A stretch of DNA of 64,000 nucleotides from Prevotella sp. (GTDB lineage Bacteria; Bacteroidota; Bacteroidia; Bacteroidales; Bacteroidaceae). Numbering within the stretch: position 1 is the stretch's first letter; the number at the start of each line of letters is the position of its first letter. Below the pieces are notes generated by a model. That model was not told the origin of the DNA and did no database searches. It saw only the letters and a program-made list of their open reading frames with translations. The stretch is taken from positions 22,252-86,251 of the forward strand of contig JAGAGD010000019.1 of assembly GCA_017627765.1 (NCBI GenBank), read 5' to 3'. The translations under genes were made by a program, and so were the position numbers. Of this stretch, positions 8,328 to 16,697 are shown in pieces.

Positions 8328-8697
8328 TTTTTCGACCGAGCTAAACGAAGTTGCAAAATATGCGAGTATTTGGCGGTTTCTTGCAGTTTTTAGTAAATCG
8401 TTCAATATCAAGACATTATACGTTTCGTCTCATAATTCATAAGTGTTAAAAAAGTCAAAGGGCATCTTTCGCAGTGTGAAAGGGCACCTTTGGCAGTGCA
8501 ATATGCCACATATCGCAGTGTCATATGCCACGTTTCGCATCGCGAAAGGACACCTTTCACTTTTTCGTTCATCACGCTCGTTTACAAAGTTTAAGCCGAT
8601 TGATTAACAATTAAACGCTTTTTTACAATAAGCCTCGTGCCAGACGGAAAAACGGCTCCAAATCTTTTTCTAGATTGAAAGTTTTTGTTGACAAAAA
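8328..8697 (-). repeat. Dispersed intergenic element, copy A (reverse orientation)
   Basis: This is one of three copies in the window of an element of about 370 bp; read on the minus strand it aligns end to end with 39055-39427. Conserved blocks in order are TTCAATCTAGAAAAA, a CCGTTTTTCCGT..TGGCACGAG block, TTGTTAATCAATCGGCTTA, an array of 22-bp units, then CGCCAAATACTC.CATATTTTGCAACTTC and GCTCGGTCGAAAAA. It has no clear terminal inverted repeats, no target-site duplication that I can see, and no transposase. It fills the gap between the ROK kinase terminator and the nrdJ promoter region. I do not recognise a named family. Confidence 0.85.
8457..8566. repeat. Five-unit 22-bp tandem array inside copy A
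   Basis: Five consecutive 22-nt units start at 8457, 8479, 8501, 8523 and 8545. Each starts with a 13-nt arm-loop-arm: AAAGG-GCA-TCTTT, AAAGG-GCA-CCTTT, ATATG-CCA-CATAT, ATATG-CCA-CGTTT, AAAGG-ACA-CCTTT. The remaining 9 nt are of the type CGCAGTGTG in units 1-4. Three of five arm pairs are perfect complements with two different sequences, and one more needs a single G-U pair. An alternative fold pairs the end of one unit with the start of the next (CTTTCGC-AGT-GTGAAAG). Confidence 0.85.
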
Positions 8698-9015
8698 TTT
8701 CTGAACTTTTTGTCAAAATTTTTCATAATATTCCTGCTTGTGTTTTGTGTTAGTCAAATGCAAAAGATTTTTACTGCTGTCAGGTGTTTTTTTGAGTTGT
8801 TAAATTATTCTTTGTGTTCTAAATTTTGGAAAAATACCATTTTATGTGAATAAAACAAAAAAATAACTTGAGGAAAAGCATAAACCATTTCTTCTACAAC
8901 CGTACTTATGTTTTTCATTTTCTATAATTTATGCTATTCTCATATTGCTTAAACTTTACCAAAACGGAAAACTTAGCAAGAGATAATTCTTCAAAAGTTT
9001 TCCAAAAAAGATTTC
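8698..9015. other. AT-rich spacer before nrdJ
   Basis: The spacer is AT-rich and has no plausible ORF. I looked for a cobalamin riboswitch, because nrdJ encodes a B12-dependent enzyme, but saw no B12-box-like sequence or recognisable riboswitch core. Confidence 0.5.
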
Positions 9016-9043
9016 TTGTTATCGTAATAAAGTATTATCTTTG
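9016..9043 (+). promoter_or_regulatory. Promoter of the nrdJ operon
   Basis: TATCTTTG at 9036-9043 matches the -7 consensus. TTG at 9016-9018 is a candidate -33 element but the spacing (17 bp) is short. The leader to the nrdJ ATG is about 100 nt. Confidence 0.55.
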
Positions 9044-9153
9044 CACAGAATTTTTGTCATTATTGACTGAGATCTGGAGAAACATTATCAAAAAATATAT
9101 TCCTTAATTTAAATAACTGATAGAAAATTAAAAGAAAAATCAAATAAATACCT

Positions 9154-11733
9154 ATGAATAACAAGACATATTCCTACGAAGAGGCATTTCAGTCCTCGCT
9201 GAAATATTTCGACGGCGACGAGTTGGCTGCACGCGTTTGGGTCAACAAGTATGCTATGAAAGACAGTTTTGGCAACATCTATGAGCAGTCGCCTTCAGAC
9301 ATGCACCATCGTCTGGCAAGTGAGATTGCCCGCATAGAAAATAAGTATCCTAATGCTATGAGCGAGAAAGACGTGTTTGACTTGTTAGACCATTTCCGCT
9401 ACATTGTTCCGGCAGGCAGCCCTATGACAGGCATTGGAAACGACTATCAGATAGCCTCACTCAGCAATTGTTTTGTTATCGGACTTGACGGCAATGCTGA
9501 TTCCTATGGAGCCATTATGAGAATAGACGAGGAACAGGTGCAGCTCATGAAGCGTCGCGGTGGTGTTGGCCACGACCTTTCCCATATTCGTCCTAAAGGT
9601 TCACCTGTCAACAACTCTGCGCTCACATCTACAGGTCTTGTTCCTTTCATGGAGCGTTACAGTAATAGTACGCGCGAAGTTGCACAAGACGGACGTCGTG
9701 GAGCATTGATGCTTTCTGTCAGCATTAAGCATCCTGACTCAGAAGCTTTCATTGATGCAAAGATGACCGAAGGAAAGGTTACTGGTGCAAACGTTTCTGT
9801 TCGCATTGACGATGAGTTCATGCGTGCTGCCGTAAACGATACAAACTATACTCAGCAGTTCCCTGTTGACAGCACCGAACCTGAATACAAGAAAGACATC
9901 AAGGCAAAAGACCTCTGGCAAAAGATTGTACACAATGCATGGAAGAGTGCTGAGCCTGGAATACTTTTCTGGGATACCATAATAAAAGAAAGCATTCCCG
10001 ACTGCTATGCCGACTTAGGTTTCAGAACCATCTCTACTAATCCATGTGGCGAGATTCCACTTTGTCCTTACGACTCTTGCCGTCTGCTCTCTATAAATCT
10101 CTATTCCTATGTAGTCAATCCATTTACAAAGGATGCTTACTTCGACTTCGACTTGTTCCGCCGTCACGTAGCAATGGCTCAGCGCATCATGGACGATATC
10201 GTTGACTTGGAGCTTGAGAAGATTGAGGCAATCATGGCTAAGATTAAGCGCGATCCACAGTCGCAAGAGGTAAAGGGAGCTGAATATCATCTCTGGGAGA
10301 AAATATATGCTAAGAGTGGCAAGGGCCGCCGTACAGGTGTCGGTATCACCGCAGAAGGCGACATGATTGCAGCAATGGGACTTCGCTACGGAACTCAAGA
10401 GGCTACTGATTTCTCTGTTAAGGTGCATCGCACATTGGCTCTTGCTGCCTATGGCTCTTCTGTGGTTATGGCAAAAGAGCGTGGTGCATTCAGCATATTC
10501 GATGCAAAGCGTGAAGAAAACAATCCATTCGTATTGCGCCTGAAGGAAGCCGACCAGCAGTTGTTTGAAGACATGCAGAAATACGGAAGACGTAATATAG
10601 CCTGTCTGACTATTGCCCCGACAGGTACCACTTCGCTTATGACACAGACCACAAGTGGTATTGAACCTGTGTTTATGCCAGTCTATAAACGTCGCAGAAA
10701 AGTAAATCCAAACGATGTAAACGTTCATGTTGACTTTGTTGATGAAGTAGGCGATTCATTCGAGGAATATATTGTTTATCATCCTAAGTTCCTGAAGTGG
10801 ATGCAGGTCAACGGAATTGATTCTGAAAAACGCTATACTCAGGAAGAGATTGACCAACTTGTAGCTAAGTCGCCATATTACAAGGCAACGGCAAACGATG
10901 TAGACTGGCTTATGAAAGTCAAGATGCAGGGTGCTATTCAGAAGTGGGTAGACCATTCTATCAGTGTAACTGTCAATCTGCCTAACGATGTTGACGAAGA
11001 ACTTGTCAATCGCTTGTATATTGAAGCATGGAAGTCTGGTTGCAAAGGTTGCACAATCTATCGTGACGGAAGCCGTGCAGGAGTAATGATTTCTGTATCG
11101 AAGAAAGACAAGAAAGAAGAGAAAGACTCTACAAAGGACAACAACCTTGAACCAAAGCAGGATACACCTTGCAAGCATCCTGCTGTCACAGAGACTCGCC
11201 CAATTGTGCTGGAGTGTGACGTTGTGCGCTTCCAGAACAATAAGGAAAAATGGGTTGCTTTCGTTGGTTTGCTCGACGGGTATCCATACGAAATATTCAC
11301 TGGTCTGCAAGATGACGAAGAAGGAATAGTCTTGCCAAAAACAGTTACAAAGGGTAAGATTATCAAGCAGATTAACGATGACGGTACTAAGCGCTACGAC
11401 TTCCAGTTTGAGAACAAGAGAGGTTATAAAACAACTGTTGAGGGACTTAGCGAGAAGTTCAATCCTGAGTATTGGAACTATGCAAAACTTATTTCAGGTG
11501 TTTTGCGCTACCGTATGCCTATTGAACACGTAATCAAACTCGTAAGTTCGCTGCAGCTGAAGAGCGAGAGCATCAATACATGGAAGATTGGTGTTGAGCG
11601 TGCTTTGAAAAAATATGTTACTGACGGAACAGAAGCAAAGGGACAGAAATGTCCTGTTTGCGGAAACGAGTCGCTCGTTTATCAGGAAGGATGTCTCATC
11701 TGCAAGAGCTGTGGCGCATCTCGTTGCGGATAG
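9154..11733 (+). CDS. nrdJ: Adenosylcobalamin-dependent (class II) ribonucleotide reductase
   Basis: This 859-residue enzyme reduces ribonucleotides to deoxyribonucleotides using a coenzyme-B12 radical, so it works with or without oxygen. SLSNCFVIG carries the first redox Cys (106). NPCGEIPLCPYDSCRL contains the radical-site Cys298 and the NxCxE active-site motif. CLTIAPTGTTS is the phosphate-binding loop. The C-terminus ends in a CPVCG...CKSCGASRCG zinc-ribbon-like tail that regenerates the active-site thiols in class II enzymes. A middle insert (about residues 650-690) is Lys/Glu-rich linker sequence. It begins an apparent operon with folB, an amidase and an MCE protein, with gaps of 29, 27 and 5 bp. 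Confidence 0.95.
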   Translation: MNNKTYSYEEAFQSSLKYFDGDELAARVWVNKYAMKDSFGNIYEQSPSDMHHRLASEIARIENKYPNAMSEKDVFDLLDHFRYIVPAGSPMTGIGNDYQIASLSNCFVIGLDGNADSYGAIMRIDEEQVQLMKRRGGVGHDLSHIRPKGSPVNNSALTSTGLVPFMERYSNSTREVAQDGRRGALMLSVSIKHPDSEAFIDAKMTEGKVTGANVSVRIDDEFMRAAVNDTNYTQQFPVDSTEPEYKKDIKAKDLWQKIVHNAWKSAEPGILFWDTIIKESIPDCYADLGFRTISTNPCGEIPLCPYDSCRLLSINLYSYVVNPFTKDAYFDFDLFRRHVAMAQRIMDDIVDLELEKIEAIMAKIKRDPQSQEVKGAEYHLWEKIYAKSGKGRRTGVGITAEGDMIAAMGLRYGTQEATDFSVKVHRTLALAAYGSSVVMAKERGAFSIFDAKREENNPFVLRLKEADQQLFEDMQKYGRRNIACLTIAPTGTTSLMTQTTSGIEPVFMPVYKRRRKVNPNDVNVHVDFVDEVGDSFEEYIVYHPKFLKWMQVNGIDSEKRYTQEEIDQLVAKSPYYKATANDVDWLMKVKMQGAIQKWVDHSISVTVNLPNDVDEELVNRLYIEAWKSGCKGCTIYRDGSRAGVMISVSKKDKKEEKDSTKDNNLEPKQDTPCKHPAVTETRPIVLECDVVRFQNNKEKWVAFVGLLDGYPYEIFTGLQDDEEGIVLPKTVTKGKIIKQINDDGTKRYDFQFENKRGYKTTVEGLSEKFNPEYWNYAKLISGVLRYRMPIEHVIKLVSSLQLKSESINTWKIGVERALKKYVTDGTEAKGQKCPVCGNESLVYQEGCLICKSCGASRCG

Positions 11734-11762
11734 AAAGAAACATATTTAAGATTAGAAAGACT

Positions 11763-12131
11763 ATGAACGTAGAGCAGAGCATCATTTCATTAACCAATAT
11801 CCGTCTGCATGCCAAGCATGGTGTTCTTGAACAGGAAAAACTGACAGGAGGAGACTATCTTGTCAGTCTGCGAGTAGAAGGAAACTTTGCTAAGGCTGTT
11901 GAAACCGACAATGTTGCCGATACTGTGAATTATGCCCTGCTCTATGAAATAGTTAAAAAGGAAATGGCAATACCTTCAGCACTAATTGAGAATGTGGCAG
12001 GCAGGATAGGGCAGACCATATTACAGAAATTCTGTTGTATAGATAGTGTTGAGGTAAGTGTGACAAAGTGTAATCCTCCTATGGGAGCACACTGCGACGG
12101 TGCAGCCATTACCTTATATATAAAACGGTAG
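11763..12131 (+). CDS. folB: Dihydroneopterin aldolase FolB
   Basis: This 122-residue cytoplasmic enzyme converts 7,8-dihydroneopterin to 6-hydroxymethyl-dihydropterin in folate synthesis. Family features are ISLTNIRLHAKHGVLEQE with the GVL(P)xE loop, VADTVNYALLYEIV, LIENVAGRIG with the conserved Glu-Asn, and VTKCNPPMGAHCDGAAITL at the C-terminus. I start it at the ATG at 11763 rather than an upstream frame extension that overlaps nrdJ, because this start gives the normal family length and begins right at the fold. It lies 29 bp after nrdJ; both enzymes serve DNA precursor supply, though the link may be only positional. Confidence 0.94.
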   Translation: MNVEQSIISLTNIRLHAKHGVLEQEKLTGGDYLVSLRVEGNFAKAVETDNVADTVNYALLYEIVKKEMAIPSALIENVAGRIGQTILQKFCCIDSVEVSVTKCNPPMGAHCDGAAITLYIKR

Positions 12132-12158
12132 AGACGAAACAAAAAACTTATATTATTC

Positions 12159-13430
12159 ATGCAAAAGCGAATATTCACTTTAATAGCCTTTTGTTTCATT
12201 CTTCTGTCAGTTTGTGCAGGAGACAAGTTTACTCTGGTAATTGATGCAGGACATGGCGGACACGACTCTGGTGCCTGCGGGTCAATATACAAGGAGAAAA
12301 ACCTTACGCTGCGACATGCTTTGGCTTTCGGCAGGCTTGTTGAGCGTAACTGCCCTGATGTGAAGGTTATCTATACTCGCACAACCGATAAGTTTCTGGA
12401 ATTGTGGCAGCGTGCTGAGATAGCCAACAAGAACAAGGCAGACTTGTTTATTTCTGTTCATATCAATGCCTTGCCTGCTGGCAGAATTGCACGTGGTTTC
12501 CAGACATATACGCTCGGAAGCGGACACAATACAGGTTCGAAAGGCATTATCAAGAACCTTGAAGTGGCAAAGCGCGAAAACTCGGTTATACTTCTTGAGA
12601 AAGACTACAAGCAGACCTATCATGGCTTTGACCCTAACTCAAGCGAGAGCAACATTATGTTTGAGATTCTGCAAGACAAGAACATGGAGCGCAGCGTTGA
12701 GCTGGCGAAGATGATGCAGAAGAATGTTTGCGCATCAACAGGACGTCAAGATATGGGAGTTCATCAGGACAATCTTGCAGTATTACGCCTAACGTCTATG
12801 CCGGCATGCCTTCTTGAACTTGGTTTTATTTCAACTCCCGATGAAGAGGCATTCATGGGTTCCGACGAGGCACTTGACAGGTATGCACGGGGAATTTACA
12901 ATGCTTTCGTGCAATATAAAAACAAGTATGACCTTGTGGGCAGAAGGGCTCCGATGATTGAAGTTGTAAAAGAGCAGCCTGCTCAGAAAACTAATGCTGA
13001 ACAGCAGGAAAAGGCTAAGCAAGAGAGCCAGAAAGTAAATCATAGACATGCAGAGCAATCCGTAAAGCAGAATGCTGATGCGGCTAAAGAAGGTCAGAAA
13101 CATGCAACTGCACAGCATCAGCCAAAGCAGCAATCAAGCACTAACAGCAAAAACGAACCAGTATTTAAGGTTCAGATTCTGGCAAGTTCAAAACCACTTA
13201 GCTCAAACGCTGATGTGCTGAAAGGACTGGCAGATGTCGATAGTTATAACGAAAATAATTTCTATAAATACACAGTCGGCGCTTCAACTGATTATAACAA
13301 AATAGCACAGTTGCGCAAGTCGTTGACTGAAAAATTTCCACAAGCTTTCATTGTTGCATTCAAGGACGGAAAGAGAATGGACACTAATGAAGCAATAAGA
13401 CAATATAAAGCAAACAAAACAAAGAAGTAA
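12159..13430 (+). CDS. N-acetylmuramoyl-L-alanine amidase (Amidase_3) with SPOR domain
   Basis: This 423-residue exported peptidoglycan hydrolase starts with a signal peptide (MQKRIFTLIAFCFILLSVCAG). The amidase_3 domain follows: FTLVIDAGHGGHDSGA gives the zinc-binding His, DLFISVHINALP the second His, and LLELGFISTPDEE the catalytic-Glu segment. A Gln/Lys/Ala-rich linker (about residues 265-330) leads to a C-terminal SPOR-type domain (VFKVQILASSKPL...FPQAFIVAFKDGKRM), which binds denuded glycan at division sites. It cleaves the amide bond between MurNAc and the stem peptide, probably during cell separation. It is followed after 5 bp by the MCE gene, a pairing common in Bacteroidales. Confidence 0.94.
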   Translation: MQKRIFTLIAFCFILLSVCAGDKFTLVIDAGHGGHDSGACGSIYKEKNLTLRHALAFGRLVERNCPDVKVIYTRTTDKFLELWQRAEIANKNKADLFISVHINALPAGRIARGFQTYTLGSGHNTGSKGIIKNLEVAKRENSVILLEKDYKQTYHGFDPNSSESNIMFEILQDKNMERSVELAKMMQKNVCASTGRQDMGVHQDNLAVLRLTSMPACLLELGFISTPDEEAFMGSDEALDRYARGIYNAFVQYKNKYDLVGRRAPMIEVVKEQPAQKTNAEQQEKAKQESQKVNHRHAEQSVKQNADAAKEGQKHATAQHQPKQQSSTNSKNEPVFKVQILASSKPLSSNADVLKGLADVDSYNENNFYKYTVGASTDYNKIAQLRKSLTEKFPQAFIVAFKDGKRMDTNEAIRQYKANKTKK

Positions 13431-13435
13431 ATATT

Positions 13436-14338
13436 ATGAAAGGAATGAAGAAAGAAATAAGAATAGCACTCGTTGCCATTGCTGGCATCGTGGTTTTATT
13501 CTTCGGAATGAATTTCCTGAAAGGCCTGCAACTATTTGCCAACGACAATACCTATTATATCTCTTTTGACGATATTAGTGGACTTTCACCTTCAAGTCCA
13601 ATCTATGCTAATGGTTTTAAAGTCGGCACAGTTAAGAGTATCAGCTATGATTATAATAAACCTGGCGACATTACGGTTGCTGTTGGACTCGATAAGGCAT
13701 TGAAAGTGCCAAAAGGCAGCCATGCAGAAATTGTTAGCGATCTGCTGGGCAATGTTCAGATAAACCTTGTTTTGGGCAATGCTGTGAGCAGTATGCTGCC
13801 TGTTGGTGGCCACATTGATGGCATGAAGAATGAAGGAACGATGGGAAAGGCTGCCGACATGATACCTCAAGTGCAGCAGTTGCTTCCTAAACTTGACTCT
13901 ATTTTGGCGTCTCTTAATGTTCTTTTCGCCGACCCTGCTATTGCCAGTTCTTTGCATAATGTTGAGCATATTACGTCTGACTTGACTACTACAACAAAAC
14001 AACTCAATACGCTTATGGCAGAGTTGAACAAGAATGTTCCAGTTCTTATGTCAAAAGCCAATGGCGTTCTTGAAAACAGTCAGCAGCTTACAGCTTCTTT
14101 AGCTTCTGTAGATGTGGAAGGGACTATGAAGAAAATTGATAATACTCTTGCTAATATTGAGCAGTTCTCAAATCAGCTTAACGACAATAAGGGCTCGCTT
14201 GGATTATTGATGAACGACAGGTCGCTGTTTGATAATCTTAATGCAACAATGGCACACGCAGACTCTCTAATGCTCGACTTGCGTGCTCATCCTAAGCGTT
14301 ATGTTCACTTCTCTGTCTTTGGCAAAAAAGACAAATAG
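13436..14338 (+). CDS. MlaD/MCE family lipid-transport protein
   Basis: This 300-residue protein has one N-terminal membrane anchor (IRIALVAIAGIVVLFFGMNFLKG) and then one MCE domain, recognisable from YYISFDDISGLSPSSPIYANGFKVGTVKSI. A long C-terminal helical region (about residues 140-280) follows. Such proteins are the periplasmic substrate-binding part of Mla-type ABC systems that move phospholipids between the membranes. The partner ATPase and permease genes (mlaF, mlaE) are not next to it. The gene ends the nrdJ-folB-amidase-MCE operon, and a terminator follows. Confidence 0.9.
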   Translation: MKGMKKEIRIALVAIAGIVVLFFGMNFLKGLQLFANDNTYYISFDDISGLSPSSPIYANGFKVGTVKSISYDYNKPGDITVAVGLDKALKVPKGSHAEIVSDLLGNVQINLVLGNAVSSMLPVGGHIDGMKNEGTMGKAADMIPQVQQLLPKLDSILASLNVLFADPAIASSLHNVEHITSDLTTTTKQLNTLMAELNKNVPVLMSKANGVLENSQQLTASLASVDVEGTMKKIDNTLANIEQFSNQLNDNKGSLGLLMNDRSLFDNLNATMAHADSLMLDLRAHPKRYVHFSVFGKKDK

Positions 14339-14361
14339 GCAAGTCATGTTGTAATCGTAAT

Positions 14362-14440
14362 AAAAAATGGGCCTGGCATAGACTGTAGCCTTGCAATGCA
14401 GACGATATTATGACAGACCCATTTTTCTTTTTCTGTTTTT
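14362..14440 (+). terminator. Terminator after the nrdJ-to-MCE operon
   Basis: AAAAATGGG pairs with CCCATTTTT (14418-14426), with an inner CTG/CAG extension across one mismatch. The long loop is followed by a T-rich tail (TTCTTTTTCTGTTTTTTT). Confidence 0.7.
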
Positions 14441-14805
14441 TTATGCAATCAGGTTAAATCTGTGTTAAGTTAGTTTATCAAGGTTTAATGTTTTGCATGT
14501 ATGATTTAATGTGGTTATTATTCACTAATTGTGTGTTATTTAAAAAATGTCTAAATAACAATTACCTTCTTTCTTTGCTTTTAATGTTGCTTTAGAATTG
14601 TCTATTATTGTGAATCTTACAAACATTTCAATATATTCTACTTCACATTGACGGTCCATTGTGCAGTTATATGCTAACTGTTTGTAAATCAATTACATTG
14701 AAACTCACAAATATTGTTTTCCAAATTGATTAACAAAAAAATCCTAATTCCTTTGTTTATATGGCTTTTCATGGTTTTATTCACAAAATATTGAAATATA
14801 CTTAT
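14441..14805. promoter_or_regulatory. Long AT-rich dnaA upstream region with DnaA-box-like sites
   Basis: This stretch has no plausible gene. TTATTCACA at 14777-14785 matches the relaxed DnaA box TTATNCACA, and TTATTCACT at 14518-14526 differs by one base. Two boxes this far apart can occur by chance in AT-rich DNA. They would fit dnaA autoregulation or, less surely, part of an origin. Confidence 0.35.
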
Positions 14806-14836
14806 TTGTGTATTTCGTAAAAAATGCCGAAATTTG
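14806..14836 (+). promoter_or_regulatory. Probable dnaA promoter
   Basis: TTG at 14806-14808, a 20-bp spacer, and GAAATTTG at 14829-14836 (one mismatch to TAnnTTTG). The dnaA ATG is 32 bp further on. Confidence 0.5.
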
Positions 14837-14867
14837 CACCACGAAATTTATTACAATAATAGATTAA

Positions 14868-16274
14868 ATGTCAATCAATTCACAAGACCTTTGGAAGCAA
14901 TGCCTTTACCTTATTAAAGAGAATGTTTCTGAACAGCAGTACAACACGTGGTTCAAACCACTTGTCTTCGAGAAGTATAATCCTTCTACGAAGACTTTGC
15001 TGTTGATGGTTCCCAGTGCTTTGGTTTATGAATACCTTGAAGAACATTTCTTAGACTTGTTGCGCAAGGTTTTGACACGTATATTCGGACAGAACGTTTC
15101 TCTGACCTATAGAGTTGTTGTAGACAAGAAAAACCATCTGACTCAGGATATTGAATCTGATAATGAAGGTGAAATAATATCTTGTGAACCAAGAACAAAT
15201 GCTAATCAATCGCCCACTGTTCTTGACTCAGCAATACCTGACTTAGACCCACAACTGAATCCACATCAGACTTTTTCTAATTTTATTGAAGGTGATAGTA
15301 ACAAACTGCCACGTTCACTCGGCTTGTCAATAGCAGAACATCCGCAGTCAACGCAGTTTAATCCGATGTTTATTTACGGACCTTCAGGATGTGGAAAGAC
15401 TCATCTTATAAATGCGATTGGAGTAAAGATTAAGCAGTTGTATCCACAAAAACGTGTGCTTTATATCTCTGCCCGCCTCTTTCAAGTGCAGTATACGAAT
15501 GCGATTTTGAAGAAAACAGTCAACGATTTCATAAATTTCTATCAGACTATTGATGTTCTCATCGTTGATGATGTGCAGGAATGGATGACTGCAAAGAGCA
15601 CACAAGATACTTTCTTCCATATCTTCAATCATTTGTTCCGTAATGGTAAGCGTATTATTTTGGCAAGTGACCGTCCGCCAGTTGACTTGAAGGGAATGAA
15701 CGAACGACTGATAACACGCTTCTCTTGTGGTTTGATTGCGGAGTTAGAGCGTCCAAATGTTCAGTTGTGTTCTGATATTCTAAAAAGTCTGGTGCGTCGC
15801 GACGGACTTGATATTCCTGCCGATGTCATTCAGTATATTGCTGAAACAGCAAATGGAAGTGTAAGAGATTTGCAGGGAGTTGTAAGTTCTCTTTTGGCTT
15901 ACTCTGTTGTTTACAATAGCAATGTGGATATGCGCCTTGCAGAAAGAGTTATAAAGCGTGCGGTGAAAGTTGACGATCATCCACTTACTATAGATGATAT
16001 ATTAGACAAAGTATGCAACCACTTCAATGTATCTGCATCTGAAGTGAATAGCAAAAGCCGCAAGCGTGATCTTGTTCTTGCACGCCAAGTTTCGATGTAT
16101 CTAGCGCAAAAGTACACTAAGATGCCTACTTCGAGAATTGGTAAACTGATAGGTGGTCGCGACCATTCAACTGTAATTCATAGTTGTTCGCAGGTGGAGG
16201 AACGACTGAAGATTGACAAGTCGTTTGGAAATGAAATTACAAGTATTGAAAATTCTTTCCGTTTAAAGAAGTAA
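14868..16274 (+). CDS. dnaA: Chromosomal replication initiator protein DnaA
   Basis: This 468-residue AAA+ ATPase opens the chromosomal origin. Domain I covers about residues 1-85 (DLWKQCLYLIKENVSEQQYNTWFKPL), followed by a variable linker. The ATPase core starts with FSNFIEGDSNKLPRSLGLSIAEHP and contains Walker A GPSGCGKTHLINAIG and Walker B VLIVDDVQEW. Domain IV holds the DnaA-box-binding signature GGRDHSTVIHSC. Length and order are normal. It is monocistronic, with a promoter at 14806-14836. DnaN and RecF genes are not adjacent, so the gene need not mark oriC. Confidence 0.97.
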   Translation: MSINSQDLWKQCLYLIKENVSEQQYNTWFKPLVFEKYNPSTKTLLLMVPSALVYEYLEEHFLDLLRKVLTRIFGQNVSLTYRVVVDKKNHLTQDIESDNEGEIISCEPRTNANQSPTVLDSAIPDLDPQLNPHQTFSNFIEGDSNKLPRSLGLSIAEHPQSTQFNPMFIYGPSGCGKTHLINAIGVKIKQLYPQKRVLYISARLFQVQYTNAILKKTVNDFINFYQTIDVLIVDDVQEWMTAKSTQDTFFHIFNHLFRNGKRIILASDRPPVDLKGMNERLITRFSCGLIAELERPNVQLCSDILKSLVRRDGLDIPADVIQYIAETANGSVRDLQGVVSSLLAYSVVYNSNVDMRLAERVIKRAVKVDDHPLTIDDILDKVCNHFNVSASEVNSKSRKRDLVLARQVSMYLAQKYTKMPTSRIGKLIGGRDHSTVIHSCSQVEERLKIDKSFGNEITSIENSFRLKK

Positions 16275-16376
16275 TTTCAGTCTAAACACACAGGAAATCA
16301 TATATTTTTCCATATCACATGATATATTTGTAGCTTGTTTAGGTAAAGTGATATAATATATAAAGGTAATTTTGGG

Positions 16377-16511
16377 TATAAAAATGAATAAGGCAGTGTC
16401 CCACGACACCGCCTTATTCGGTAGATAACTTACTAAATTTAAATTAACTCAAAGTGTCTTTGCTCTCACGAGTTAAACAGAATTTTTGTTATGAAGAATG
16501 TATCTTAAATA
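16377..16511 (-). ncRNA. Candidate small RNA between pnuT and dnaA
   Basis: A clear leftward promoter (16518-16547) should start a transcript near 16511, and a hairpin at 16387-16418 followed by CATTTTTATA should end it near 16377, giving about 135 nt. There is no plausible ORF: no ATG on this strand and only a six-codon GTG frame. A second stem-loop pairs TTAACTC with GAGTTAA (16444-16450 with 16470-16476). Neighbours do not explain it: dnaA ends at 16274 on the other strand and pnuT, which reads the same way, ends upstream at 16698. I do not recognise a known RNA family. Confidence 0.55.
16387..16418 (-). terminator. Terminator hairpin of the candidate small RNA
   Basis: AATAAGGC, one mismatch, GTGTC, loop CCAC, GACAC, GCCTTATT. 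The T-rich tail is on the minus strand; on the plus strand the sequence after it is not T-rich, so it is oriented for leftward transcription, though it may also stop dnaA read-through. Confidence 0.7.
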
Positions 16512-16517
16512 GTGTCG

Positions 16518-16547
16518 CAAAGATACTCTAATTATCTGAACTAACAA
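16518..16547 (-). promoter_or_regulatory. Orphan Bacteroidetes promoter facing left
   Basis: On the minus strand TTTG (TTG at 16547-16545), 19 bp, then TATCTTTG at 16525-16518. It points away from pnuT and towards the 16387 hairpin, with no protein gene between. Confidence 0.7.
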
Positions 16548-16697
16548 AATATTCCATGCTTTAATGCTTTATTTTTAACATAATGTAACTTCTCTATACT
16601 TTATTTTGTGGTAGATTGTAAGTTTTATACCCTTTTTTTAGTGTTTAAAACCGAAAAAAGAGGCTTTTGCTTATATTCTAAAAGTAAAGATAAATGT

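Noticed and set aside
8457-8566. Short regular repeats as a possible CRISPR array
   Set aside because: The period is 22 bp with 9-nt connectors that are themselves conserved. There are no unique spacers of 25-40 bp and no cas genes.
8328-8697. The dispersed element as an insertion sequence or MITE
   Set aside because: No terminal inverted repeats, transposase or clear target duplications were seen. This is not excluded, but it is unsupported from the copies here.
8698-9153. Cobalamin riboswitch upstream of the B12-dependent nrdJ
   Set aside because: No B12 box or recognisable core was found in the leader. The spacer is simple AT-rich sequence.
10015-10728. Long open frame antisense to nrdJ (237 codons)
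   Set aside because: It lies wholly opposite a conserved enzyme gene, shows no family motifs and is explained by codon bias of the sense strand.
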